Shown: positions 1 through 7,106, counted from the stretch's first letter. The stretch: 18,148 bases of DNA from Candidatus Pacearchaeota archaeon (GCA_017609795.1 JAFCDH010000005.1:1-18148); one strand, 5' to 3'. Numbers and translations are program-made. Notes: a model not told the origin generated them from the letters alone.

Positions 1-44
1 AAAAAGAATATAAAGAAGAAATAATAAAAATTAAAGAGTTATAA
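1..44 (+). CDS. C-terminal tail of an unidentified protein (partial)
   Basis: From base 3 the plus strand reads KEYKEEIIKIKEL and then a TAA stop at 42-44. The composition (Lys/Glu/Ile) fits the end of a helical protein from this AT-rich genome, and the other two forward frames stop earlier. Only 13 codons are visible, so no function can be given. In such AT-rich sequence a chance open stretch of this size is quite possible. Confidence 0.35.
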   Translation, partial: KEYKEEIIKIKEL

Positions 45-135
45 AAAGGTTTCTCTAGACTTAAATTTTATTGAAATATTTTAAGATGAAGAAGGATAAC
101 CAATTAACCGGTTATAGCCCCATTTAATGGCAAAA

Positions 136-144
136 TTTATAAAA
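136..144 (+). promoter_or_regulatory. TATA box of the nuclease gene
   Basis: TTTATAAAA is preceded by a purine/A-rich BRE-like GCAAAA and centred about 26 bases before the ATG at 165. Archaeal transcription starts about 25 bases after the TATA box, so the mRNA would be leaderless or nearly so. This supports the chosen start. Confidence 0.6.
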
Positions 145-164
145 TAGAGGATTTTTGTTAGATA

Positions 165-1433
165 ATGAAAAAGAAAGTTTTTTTACAATTTAAAAAAGGA
201 AAACAAAGATTGTTATTAATTGATGCAATAAAAAAGGCAGGTTCTGAAAGAAATTTGATTAATTTAATTAAAATGCCCTCTGCTTCTATTTATGATTATA
301 AAAATGAGATTAGACCAATTCCTAAAGAAAGAGCCAGAAGTTTAGCTAAATTTTTAAATTTAGATTTCAATAAGATTATAAAAGAAACAGAAAAAAAAGT
401 TATTAAGCAATGGGATAAAAGAGAGACAGATTTTCTCTTAAAAAATTATCAGGATATGACTGCTAAAGAAATAGCAAAGAGATTGAATAAAACAATAAAT
501 AGTATTAAACATAAACGCAGAAAATTAAGATTAGAAAAAGGTCATGCATACCGTTGGAATAGGGAGAAAATTATAATTTACTTTAATAAATTTAAAAAAA
601 AGATTGGAAGGACCCCTTCCTATAAAGATTGTTCAAATGAAGCTTCAGGGATGCTTTCAGCAATTGAAAGGATTTGGGGAAAGTACAGTAATTTTCTTTA
701 TGAATTAGGATTGAATATAAGGATTAAGAAATGGGATAAACAAAAATGTATCATGGAGTTTGAGAAAATAAGAAAAAAAATAAAAAAAACTCCAACACAA
801 AAACAATTAAATAAATGTTCAGGATTATTTAAAGCAATTATAAAAAGATGGAAAACTTATAATAATTTTCTAAGGAAATTAGGATATACACCTAATTTTG
901 AATTTAAATGGAATCAAAAAGAATGTATAATTGAATTTAACAAAATAATGTTGAATAGAACACGACTACCAACAATTGAGGAAATGATAAAAATAAATCC
1001 TGCATTGATAGCTGCTATTTATAAATATTTTGATAGTTATTCTTCTTTTTTAAGGATATTAAACTATGAAATTAATGATGATTGGCAAAAATGGGAAAGA
1101 TTAGTTACAAAAATTTGTAAGAGATTATATCCAAACACAATAGTTAAACCAAGATTAGAGAATAACAAACAACCAGATATTGTTATTAAAAAAAAGGAAT
1201 TATTTGATAAGATTATTGATGCTAAATTAAACTCTTTTGCAAACAGTATAAATAAGGATATAATAAATTATATGCCCTATTGCAAAAAACTAGAATTTTG
1301 GTGTTTAATAGGCAATAAGAATTTAAATAGAAAAAACATTAAGATTATGGGATTTACTCAAATAAAACAATTATTAGAAAAGAATAAAGAAAAAGAGCTT
1401 ATAAAAGAACTTAAGGCAATGATAAAAAAATGA
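165..1433 (+). CDS. HTH protein with three homing-endonuclease-associated repeats and a PD-(D/E)xK nuclease domain
   Basis: A 422-aa basic protein with a layered architecture. Residues about 15-72 look like a helix-turn-helix (SIYDYKNEIRPIPKERA). Residues 83-125 form a second HTH of the Myb/SANT-like kind (WDKRETDFLLKNY, then KEIAKRLNKTINSIKHKRRKL). Three tandem units follow, each beginning with Trp (W131, W190, W249; exact 59-residue period) and containing a 'TP' strand and a 'NFLxxLG' helix, as in the homing-endonuclease-associated repeat (HNH_repeat) family. The C-terminus carries P337-D338 and D352-A-K354, with an upstream helix Glu (E311), matching a PD-(D/E)xK nuclease core. The role is inferred as a sequence-specific DNA endonuclease, possibly a free-standing homing or defence enzyme. 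Its stop overlaps the next start (ATGA). The exact family is not certain. Confidence 0.85.
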   Translation: MKKKVFLQFKKGKQRLLLIDAIKKAGSERNLINLIKMPSASIYDYKNEIRPIPKERARSLAKFLNLDFNKIIKETEKKVIKQWDKRETDFLLKNYQDMTAKEIAKRLNKTINSIKHKRRKLRLEKGHAYRWNREKIIIYFNKFKKKIGRTPSYKDCSNEASGMLSAIERIWGKYSNFLYELGLNIRIKKWDKQKCIMEFEKIRKKIKKTPTQKQLNKCSGLFKAIIKRWKTYNNFLRKLGYTPNFEFKWNQKECIIEFNKIMLNRTRLPTIEEMIKINPALIAAIYKYFDSYSSFLRILNYEINDDWQKWERLVTKICKRLYPNTIVKPRLENNKQPDIVIKKKELFDKIIDAKLNSFANSINKDIINYMPYCKKLEFWCLIGNKNLNRKNIKIMGFTQIKQLLEKNKEKELIKELKAMIKK

Positions 1434-1936
1434 TAAAAAAAATTTTAATCTTGGTATTAGTAACTTTCATTCCAGCACTTGAATTAAGAGCAAGCATACC
1501 TTTAGGAATACTCAATGGAGAAATAAAAGTTTTTAATTTAACCTTACAAGGATTTGGAATTTATTGGCCATTAGTATTTTTAATATGTGTTATGACAAAT
1601 ATTTTCTTAGGAATATTAGTTTATTTCTTTTTGGATAAATTTATACATCATTTTTTAAGATCGGAATTATTTTCTAAGTATTATTATAAAAAAGTTGAAA
1701 AAACCCAAAAAAAAATACATCCTTATGTAGAAAAATATGGAATATTAGGGATAGCTATTTTTATAGGGTTACCAATTCCTGGAAGTGGAAGTTATACTGG
1801 GGCTTTGGGAGCATATTTATTGGGATTAGGTTATAAAAAATTTATAATAGCAAATACAATAGGGGTTATCTTATCTGGAATATTAGTAACGATAATAACT
1901 TTAACTGGAAAAGGATTATTTGAATTAATTTTTTAG
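1430..1936 (+). CDS. Small-multidrug-export-type membrane protein (COG2426/PF06695 family)
   Basis: A 168-aa integral membrane protein. The first helix leads into the motif ALELRASIPLGI, typical of the 'putative small multi-drug export' family. A second motif, GLPIPGSGSYTGALGAYLLGL, sits before the last helices. About four hydrophobic segments are visible, near residues 3-25, 45-70, 104-133 and 138-166, with a Lys-rich loop (about 80-98) between. Family membership is recognised from the motifs; a drug-efflux role is only the family name and has little direct support. The ATG overlaps the stop of the nuclease gene by the four bases ATGA, so the two are probably co-transcribed and translationally coupled. 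No ribosome-binding site is evident. Confidence 0.85.
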   Translation: MIKKILILVLVTFIPALELRASIPLGILNGEIKVFNLTLQGFGIYWPLVFLICVMTNIFLGILVYFFLDKFIHHFLRSELFSKYYYKKVEKTQKKIHPYVEKYGILGIAIFIGLPIPGSGSYTGALGAYLLGLGYKKFIIANTIGVILSGILVTIITLTGKGLFELIF

Positions 1937-1980
1937 ATTAGAAAAAATCTACATCATTTAAGATATAATAAAGAAATATC
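1935..1980 (+). terminator. Short hairpins after the exporter gene
   Basis: Two small inverted repeats lie directly behind the stop codon: AGATT/AATCT (1935-1939 with 1946-1950) and GATAT/ATATC (1962-1966 with 1976-1980). They may mark the 3' end of the transcript. In such AT-rich DNA short stems of this kind are expected by chance, so this is weak. Confidence 0.25.
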
Positions 1981-2030
1981 AATATCTTAATCATAATTGA
2001 AAGTTTTAAAGAACAGATATGTGAAAAACT

Positions 2031-2067
2031 TGATTGAGCTTGTAGATACTAAAACTTGCTTCAATCA
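2031..2067. terminator. Inverted repeat between convergent genes, overlapping a stop codon
   Basis: TGATTGA at 2031-2037 pairs with TCAATCA at 2061-2067. An additional GC/GC pair (2038-2039 with 2058-2059) closes the stem after a one-base bulge. The right arm contains the TGA stop of the minus-strand 275-aa gene. Placed between two converging genes, it could end transcription from either side. The surrounding 1981-2060 sequence loosely resembles the dispersed intergenic element described elsewhere (AATATCTTAA start), but not well enough to call it a copy. Confidence 0.4.
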
Positions 2068-2888
2068 GTTCTCTTAAAATAACTCATATAGCCTTCAAGA
2101 ACAATCAACATAAACTTTTCAGTTACAGGAAGGATTTCACAATTATTATATTCTAGCTGATAACAATTTTTTCCTGTTTTTTTAATTTTTGTCTGTGGTC
2201 CGCTATTAAGCCATAAAACAGTATTATTTGGAGAGTTTTCACAAGTTATATAAGGAATATCTTCTGTAGCATATGGTTCATTATGAACTGCTGATTTAAT
2301 ATCTAATGAACCAAAATCCCTTAAAAAACCAGCAAGATTCATTAAGGCAATAGTATTATCATCACAAGCTTGCATTCCAGGATTAAAACTAATATATACT
2401 GTCTCATTTTTTTCAAAACCTATAAGGTTCTGAGGAATACTCATATTAACATATTCAAGCTTTCTTGGATCATTTCTAAAATTCATAGTATAAAATCCAG
2501 TTACTTCATCCCCCTTAGTAATAGGAATTTTAGTTGAATAAAAAAATATTTCTCCTAATTGTGTTTTTTCAAAATCAAGTTTTATATAACGAAATTTATT
2601 AAAATGATTTTTAACAACATATGGAACAAACAAAACAATTAAAAGAATTCCAATCATTAAAATAACTGCCCATAATACTTGTTTATTCTGTTTTTTATTC
2701 AAACCAAAAATCCTTTTTTTAGATTTGACTTTTTTATCAGATTTTCCAACTAAACTAGCTTTTTTATCTTCTAATATGTCTGAAAAATCTTCTTTTTTAT
2801 TTTCACTATTTCCTTTATCCTTTTTCTCTTTAATCTCTTTTTCTTGATTAATTAATTCTTCTTTTTTATCTATTTCTTTTTCAACCAT
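2061..2888 (-). CDS. Membrane-anchored protein with charged cytoplasmic tail and extracytoplasmic domain
   Basis: A 275-aa protein with an unusual front: residues 1-70 are almost entirely Lys/Glu/Asp/Ser and probably disordered or coiled. A single hydrophobic helix follows (about 72-92, VLWAVILMIGILLIVLFVPY), then a globular domain of about 180 residues with four Cys (in QACDD, ITCEN, KNCYQ and NNCEI) and a few N-x-S/T sequons. Orientation is inferred as N-in, domain outside. The outer domain resembles that of the divergent 193-aa protein at 3383 in length and landmarks (Y-x-x-L/I-x-F start, a 'TVYISF/PLYLIG' strand, Cys-strand, last helix). It starts within the stop region of the 131-aa gene (8-base overlap), so the two form an operon. 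No known function; the domain type recurs in DPANN genomes. Confidence 0.8.
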   Translation of the reverse strand: MVEKEIDKKEELINQEKEIKEKKDKGNSENKKEDFSDILEDKKASLVGKSDKKVKSKKRIFGLNKKQNKQVLWAVILMIGILLIVLFVPYVVKNHFNKFRYIKLDFEKTQLGEIFFYSTKIPITKGDEVTGFYTMNFRNDPRKLEYVNMSIPQNLIGFEKNETVYISFNPGMQACDDNTIALMNLAGFLRDFGSLDIKSAVHNEPYATEDIPYITCENSPNNTVLWLNSGPQTKIKKTGKNCYQLEYNNCEILPVTEKFMLIVLEGYMSYFKRTD

Positions 2889-3276
2889 TTTTTATTACAC
2901 AAATTTTAGGAACTGGCAACCATGTGCATCCTGCTTGTGCACAAGGAATCATGGACTCATATTGAGCACAATAATTTCCACAAACCCCTTTACAATTTAA
3001 TTTACAATCAGTTTTTAATAGCTCATCTTGACAAGTATAAAGGTCTTTTCCATTATTTAGCCATTTAGGTTCACAACAAAAAATCTCATAATTTTTTGAT
3101 CCACATTGAATTTTACAATCTTTTTTATATTCAGAAATTTCATTTCCAAAAATAGCACCACCTGTTATTTTAATACCATCTACCCCTATAAAAACTACAG
3201 CTATAACTGCAATCAAAACAATTGCTATAAAAATTGTGATTAAAATCTTTCCCTTTTTATTTTCTAATCTAAACAT
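2881..3276 (-). CDS. Cys-rich single-pass membrane protein
   Basis: A 131-aa protein. Residues 1-10 are basic, 11-34 form a hydrophobic helix (ILITIFIAIVLIAVIAVVFI), and the remainder is a secreted or outward-facing domain with 12 cysteines (including FCC, TC, DC, NC, VC, YC, PC and GC). The even number and spacing suggest a disulfide-stabilised knot. The end GCTWLPVPKIC recalls the CTWVNP segment in the Cys-rich part of the large protein at 15861-18148. It is the first gene of a two-gene minus-strand unit, followed with overlap by the 275-aa protein. A TATA-like TTTAAAAA at 3298-3305 sits about 27 bases upstream, so the mRNA is probably leaderless. No function is known to me. Confidence 0.75.
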   Translation of the reverse strand: MFRLENKKGKILITIFIAIVLIAVIAVVFIGVDGIKITGGAIFGNEISEYKKDCKIQCGSKNYEIFCCEPKWLNNGKDLYTCQDELLKTDCKLNCKGVCGNYCAQYESMIPCAQAGCTWLPVPKICVIKNG

Positions 3277-3295
3277 TTTATAACAAGAAAATATT

Positions 3296-3307
3296 AGTTT
3301 TTAAACT
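3296..3307 (-). promoter_or_regulatory. TATA-like element of the 131-aa/275-aa operon
   Basis: Read on the minus strand, AGTTTAAAAACT is centred about 26 bases before the ATG at 3276, the normal distance for a leaderless archaeal transcript. Confidence 0.4.
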
Positions 3308-3340
3308 TTTATATTTTATTATTCCTATTTTTCTTATCCT

Positions 3341-3357
3341 CAAAGCTTTTAAATATG
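3341..3357 (+). promoter_or_regulatory. BRE/TATA promoter of the 193-aa gene
   Basis: CAAAGCTTTTAAATATG is a good archaeal BRE plus TATA match about 31 bases before the ATG at 3383, leaving only a few bases of leader. It closely resembles the promoter proposed for the S-layer gene (CGAAAGCTTTTTAAATG, minus strand, 6729-6745). Confidence 0.6.
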
Positions 3358-3382
3358 AATAATTATTAATATCCTTATAAAA

Positions 3383-3964
3383 ATGAGAAAAATAATAACT
3401 CAAGAAAAGCAAAATAAAAAGACTAAGAGAAATCAATTAGTTATTGGATTAGTTTTAATTGTATTGATGCTTTTTAGTGTTATTGGTTATGCTTTAAGTG
3501 GAAGAGGGGATGATAATTCTAAAACAATAGAATATAATGAAATAAAGTTTACACAAGATAATTCTGGGTATTGGAATTTTAAAATACAAGGACAAAACCT
3601 TATAACAAAATACAATCCTAAAGAAACAGAAGATATTTCTTTTTTTAATTCTCTAAATATGGCAGATTATTCAAATAAACCCTTATATCTTATTGGAGGA
3701 TTTGCAGAATCTAATTATGAAATAGCTAGAAATTTAAATTCTTTTGTTTTAAGGACACAAGAAGCTTGTTTAAATGAAAAAGATTGTTTAAAGGATTTTC
3801 CAATTAAAAATTGTTCTATTGATAATATTATTGTTATTAAAGAACCTGAAGAAGATTTAAAAGAAAAGATATATCAAGAAGAAAACTGTTTATTTATAAC
3901 TGCAAGTTTGCAAAATCAAACAAGATATACTGATGCCTTTTTATTTAAAATCCTTGGAATTTAA
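3383..3964 (+). CDS. Single-pass membrane protein, distant paralogue of the 275-aa protein
   Basis: A 193-aa protein with a basic N-terminus (residues 1-18), a hydrophobic helix (about 19-38, LVIGLVLIVLMLFSVIGYAL) and an outer domain of about 150 residues. The outer domain starts YNEIKFTQDNSGYWNFKI, has a YLIGGFAESN strand followed by a helix, then paired Cys in EACLNEKDC, KNCSID and ENCLFI, and ends with an amphipathic helix TRYTDAFLFKILG. The order of these landmarks parallels the outer domain of the minus-strand 275-aa protein, though identity is low. The role is unknown. It lies divergent from the 131-aa/275-aa operon, with TATA boxes for both directions in the 106-base gap. A small hairpin element follows the stop codon. 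Confidence 0.8.
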   Translation: MRKIITQEKQNKKTKRNQLVIGLVLIVLMLFSVIGYALSGRGDDNSKTIEYNEIKFTQDNSGYWNFKIQGQNLITKYNPKETEDISFFNSLNMADYSNKPLYLIGGFAESNYEIARNLNSFVLRTQEACLNEKDCLKDFPIKNCSIDNIIVIKEPEEDLKEKIYQEENCLFITASLQNQTRYTDAFLFKILGI

Positions 3965-3977
3965 GAATAGATTTCTT

Positions 3978-4020
3978 AGTATCTTATAATGAAAACCTTT
4001 AGAAAAGGTTATGATTCAAA
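3978..4020 (+). repeat. Dispersed intergenic element, short form (copy C)
   Basis: It begins AGTATCTTATAA, the same 12 bases as the copies at 7537 and 15748, and ends ATGATTCAAAG, close to their AAGATTCCAAAG. The core is a tight hairpin, AACCTTTAGAAAAGGTT (7-bp stem, 3-base loop, 3994-4010). A block of 23 identical bases (3993-4015) recurs on the opposite strand at 9812-9834. It lies 14 bases after the stop of the 193-aa gene and between two convergent genes. Confidence 0.65.
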
Positions 4021-4025
4021 GAAAA

Positions 4026-4072
4026 AAATATAACAAAATTAAAAAAAAAAGAAAAAAAATAAAAATTTAGAT
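4026..4072 (-). terminator. Poly-U terminator of the S-layer gene
   Basis: Immediately downstream of the S-layer stop, the minus strand is almost pure T for about 40 bases, broken by only a few other bases. U-rich runs are the normal intrinsic termination signal in archaea. The hairpin of repeat copy C follows it. Confidence 0.6.
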
Positions 4073-6556
4073 TTAAGCAGCAACTATTGGATAAACTTGT
4101 TCTGTACCTTTATCAGATGTAACTCCTTCAACAGCTTTAGCAACAGCATTTACTGTATCAGCAGCCTCATAACCAGCAACTAACATAGCTACTTTTTCTG
4201 CATTATAAGGTGATTCAACAGTTTTAATGATGTATTGTCCAGCACTTACTCCTGTTTTTTCAGTAAAAGCACTAGTACAAATTGGTGTTGTACTTCCTAA
4301 AATTTTAGCAGCAACTGTATTAATACAGCTTCCACCAACAACAACTAAGTTTTTGCCTGAAACACTGCTAATTTCAGAATCTTTAACAACAAGAACTTGT
4401 CCACTTGCATCTCCTTCTCCAGGAGTAATTATTGTGTCAGGAGAACTTATGAAAACTTGTCCATAAGATTCATCGCCATGATAGATTATTTTAAGTACAT
4501 ACTGACTACCACTTTTATCCCATAGTAATTCTGAACCAAGAGCACCATATACAAAACTTCTGTATACATCAGTATCTCCTTGCTCATCAAATGATGGGAC
4601 TTCACCAACAATATCACTAATTGTAGTTTCAGAATTTGAAGATGTTTCTCCAAGAGTAACATTAATTGTAGGTCCTCTTGCAAGATTACCATCCTTATCT
4701 TCTTCATCAATTAAAAGCTGATAAGTTTCTTCAAAATTGTCACAAGTTGTCCAACCACTCCCGTTTCCTCCTCTAATATGAGTACCTAAAGAACCTCTTG
4801 CCCATTGGTCAGCATCTGATGTAATATTTCCTGCACATTGTGCAAAAGTGGGTGTAGCTGCTGTTGTTACATTTCTGTTATTGAAGTTTTGATTTGTTAA
4901 ATGAGTCCTATTTATTGTAGGCAAAATAACTCTTATCCCTTCTTTTGAATAAAGTGTATAGAAGTTAGTTCCTGCAGAATTATTTGTTATAATAACTCTT
5001 TTGTTGGTTTTATCAACATCTCCAACTTTTATTTCTGCATTACCTAATGAAAAACTAGTCCCATTTTTTGCATCTGTTTTTGCATCACTCCATTCTCCAT
5101 TCTTTTTATACTGGAAAGTACATTTTTGAACTCCACTAACTAATTTAAAATTAGTAGCTCTCATTAAATAAGATTCTCCGCTTGTACTATCATTCCATGA
5201 AGCAACAAAATAGTCATCTGTTTCATCAACAAAAGTCATATTATCCCAAAGTTCTGTTCCATTAAATCCATAAGGAGTAGTTGTTATCATATTTCCTCCA
5301 GGAGTTCTAAGCTTATTATCTGCTTCTTTTCCAGTACCATTATAAGCACCAGAACTATTTGTCCAAACAAGATTAATATCTTCTACACTATCTTTTAATG
5401 GAAAGTCTTTTAGCATAATAGAATTACTTCCATCAGCTTCAATCTTAATTTCTTCTTCAGCAGGATAAACCATTCCTGAAAAAGATAATTTAACAGATTC
5501 AAAGTTAGGCAAAGTGATTTCACTATCAGGAGTTATAAATAAGTCTCCATCAGCATCCCACCTAATTACTACACGCTTAAGAGTTGAAGCTCTACTAACA
5601 TTAGCTGAAAGTCCAGATACAGTATCATCATTTACTTCTAAATCTTGACCTTCTGTTAACTTTAGCTTTCCTTCACCAATACTAAACTCTACTTTACTGA
5701 TTCCAGTATCTTTTGAATCATGCATAATATCTTTGATTCCAAGATAAGAACCATCAGATAGCTTTTGGGTTTCAGACTCTGCTAAACTACTTGTAGTTTC
5801 AGTATTAACTACCAATTTAACTTCTGTACTACTTATAAAACCAATAGAAATTGTATAAGTTTTTCCACTAACTTCAAGAGTAGCTGTTTCACCTTCTGCT
5901 AATACAGTATCAACAGCAGAATCTAACAATGTTAAAGAAGTGTTAGTTGGATAATTAGTAGTTAAAATATAGTATTCTCTACCCATTATAGGTAAAGTAG
6001 ATGTAGCAAGATCTTCCCACTTTGGTTCATCATTAAATGAAAGAGTATAGTTTAGAACATTCTTTCCATTAGCAATTCTAAATCCTAATGTAGGAGTATC
6101 TTCTGCATAATCACTATCATCAAACATAGCTAATGAACTATTTGCTAATTTGATTTCCTGACTATAGTCAAACTCATCATTGTCATCATCAATGAATTTA
6201 CCATCTGCCAATAAGATTGGCATGTTGTCTTCTGATATTGCAACAGAAATAACATCTTTAATTCCTCTTCCAAGATGGAATTTTGTAGATGGTTTTTCAA
6301 TTTGAAATGAATCTCCACCAGTTGCCCTAGCTTTTCCAGTACCAGATGAAACTAAAGCATTAAGCTTTGTTTGTACATCAATAGCTGCAGCCCAATCAGT
6401 TGTAGCAGCATTAGCACCAACAACAATAGCACCTTCAGCAGTTCCAGTTGTTACAAATGGCTCAGGATAACTTGCAGCAGCAGCAAAACCAATTGTTCCT
6501 GCTAACATAATTCCGCTTGCTAATATAGAACCTATTTTTTTAAAATTAAATTTCAT
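4073..6556 (-). CDS. S-layer protein
   Basis: An 827-aa secreted protein, likely the structural subunit of the cell's surface lattice. Residues 1-28 are a clear signal peptide (MKFNFKKIGSILASGIMLAG, then an Ala-rich cleavage zone before SYPEPF). The stretch GAIVVGANAATTDWAAAIDV just after it is characteristic of the N-terminal domain of the methanogen/DPANN S-layer family. The C-terminal domain carries the matching signature VVVGGSCINTVAAKILG followed by a 'GYEAADTVNAVAKAV' helix. Between them are acidic beta-rich repeats with about fifteen N-x-S/T sequons. No C-terminal membrane helix is present, which is usual for this family. A strong AAGGAGG lies at 6571-6577, 14 bases before the start, which is unusual here because most other genes appear leaderless. 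The long structured leader and poly-U terminator fit a highly expressed monocistronic gene. Confidence 0.92.
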   Translation of the reverse strand: MKFNFKKIGSILASGIMLAGTIGFAAAASYPEPFVTTGTAEGAIVVGANAATTDWAAAIDVQTKLNALVSSGTGKARATGGDSFQIEKPSTKFHLGRGIKDVISVAISEDNMPILLADGKFIDDDNDEFDYSQEIKLANSSLAMFDDSDYAEDTPTLGFRIANGKNVLNYTLSFNDEPKWEDLATSTLPIMGREYYILTTNYPTNTSLTLLDSAVDTVLAEGETATLEVSGKTYTISIGFISSTEVKLVVNTETTSSLAESETQKLSDGSYLGIKDIMHDSKDTGISKVEFSIGEGKLKLTEGQDLEVNDDTVSGLSANVSRASTLKRVVIRWDADGDLFITPDSEITLPNFESVKLSFSGMVYPAEEEIKIEADGSNSIMLKDFPLKDSVEDINLVWTNSSGAYNGTGKEADNKLRTPGGNMITTTPYGFNGTELWDNMTFVDETDDYFVASWNDSTSGESYLMRATNFKLVSGVQKCTFQYKKNGEWSDAKTDAKNGTSFSLGNAEIKVGDVDKTNKRVIITNNSAGTNFYTLYSKEGIRVILPTINRTHLTNQNFNNRNVTTAATPTFAQCAGNITSDADQWARGSLGTHIRGGNGSGWTTCDNFEETYQLLIDEEDKDGNLARGPTINVTLGETSSNSETTISDIVGEVPSFDEQGDTDVYRSFVYGALGSELLWDKSGSQYVLKIIYHGDESYGQVFISSPDTIITPGEGDASGQVLVVKDSEISSVSGKNLVVVGGSCINTVAAKILGSTTPICTSAFTEKTGVSAGQYIIKTVESPYNAEKVAMLVAGYEAADTVNAVAKAVEGVTSDKGTEQVYPIVAA

Positions 6557-6570
6557 ATCTCTTTTTTAAA

Positions 6571-6579
6571 CCTCCTTTC
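6571..6579 (-). promoter_or_regulatory. Shine-Dalgarno of the S-layer gene
   Basis: GAAAGGAGG on the minus strand is a full match to the anti-SD core, 14 bases from the ATG (somewhat long spacing). It fixes the start at 6556, just before the signal peptide, and implies a leadered mRNA. Confidence 0.65.
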
Positions 6580-6593
6580 AATATCATAATCAT

Positions 6594-6665
6594 AGTATCT
6601 TTGTTAATAGCTATAGGGAAATGCTATTTCAAGACACATACTTCTGTAATCCCTATAAGAATACT
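6594..6665 (-). repeat. Dispersed intergenic element in the S-layer leader (copy J)
   Basis: On the minus strand it begins AGTATTCTTATAG, and its other end read on the plus strand is AGTATCTTTGTTAATAG, so the ends are inverted copies of the family's terminal sequence. Inside, TATAGGGA at 6612-6619 and TCCCTATA at 6650-6657 form a perfect 8-bp stem. It would lie within the 5' leader of the S-layer mRNA, 15 bases upstream of the Shine-Dalgarno. The central AGCTTAAGCTA block of other copies is missing. Confidence 0.5.
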
Positions 6666-6685
6666 CTGTGTTATCTGGCCAGTTT

Positions 6686-6711
6686 TTATTACTTAATAAA
6701 TTAAGTAATAA
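6686..6711 (-). promoter_or_regulatory. Perfect 11-bp hairpin near the 5' end of the S-layer mRNA
   Basis: TTATTACTTAA (6686-6696) and TTAAGTAATAA (6701-6711) are perfect inverted repeats around a four-base loop. The likely S-layer promoter at 6729-6745 would start transcription near 6708, so this stem would sit at the extreme 5' end of the message. That position suggests protection of the mRNA, or a binding site overlapping the start. Confidence 0.5.
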
Positions 6712-6728
6712 TTAATCATATAATTTTT

Positions 6729-6745
6729 CATTTAAAAAGCTTTCG
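6729..6745 (-). promoter_or_regulatory. Likely S-layer promoter
   Basis: The minus strand reads CGAAAGCTTTTTAAATG, a good BRE (CGAAA) plus TATA combination. It predicts a transcript start near 6708 and a leader of about 150 bases. A second TATA-like TTTATATATAAA at 6815-6826 is symmetrical and could serve either strand. Confidence 0.5.
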
Positions 6746-6936
6746 ACAGTTTTAGTCTTTTAAAACCTCTTCACCCTTTTAATTAAGGGTTTATTTATAA
6801 AGCTTTTGGTGTCATTTATATATAAAAACATATTTATCCTATATGTTTTAAATTCCAATATTTAGTATACTCTATATTTTTAAACATATATTCTTAAAAA
6901 TAACCTATATTAACAATATATATATTTTAAATATAT

Positions 6937-6951
6937 GGAAAAATTTATATA
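6937..6951 (+). promoter_or_regulatory. Candidate promoter of the winged-helix regulator
   Basis: GGAAAAATTTATATA is a classic archaeal BRE/TATA. It would start an mRNA near 6975 with a leader of about 170 bases that includes repeat copy G. A weaker TATA-like ATATAATATAA near 7114-7124 would instead give a leaderless transcript. Confidence 0.5.
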
Positions 6952-7022
6952 CTATTGTTTCTTAGTATAAATAGGTAGATAAATTAATAAAGAGTATACT
7001 AATAGGTTATAAAATTTAAACT

Positions 7023-7106
7023 AGTATTATGTAAAATATAATGAGTTGAAGAACAAAAGCTTAATCTACTCAGAGAATATCACCTAAAAATTCATTAAAA
7101 TTCCAA
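7023..7106 (+). repeat. Dispersed intergenic element, diverged (copy G)
   Basis: It aligns over its length with the copy at 7537-7621. It begins AGTAT, has AAGCTTAATCTACTCA where the other has AAGCTTAAGCTACTCA, and ends AATTCCAA against AGATTCCAA. It is the only copy directly upstream of a plus-strand gene start (7146). Confidence 0.45.

Noticed and set aside
105..115. TAACCGGTTA palindrome upstream of the nuclease gene
   Set aside because: It is a 10-bp palindrome about 55 bases before the start codon, with no second copy in the window; too little to call an operator.
3978..4020. CRISPR repeat interpretation of the recurrent sequences
   Set aside because: The copies are single, scattered in both orientations and not separated by regular spacers; no cas genes are present.
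4227..4466. Open frame on the plus strand inside the S-layer gene
   Set aside because: It lies wholly antisense to a well-supported coding region and its protein has no coherent composition or motif.
4486..4710. 74-aa minus-strand frame within the S-layer gene
   Set aside because: It is an out-of-frame shadow of the same strand, with no start signal or domain.
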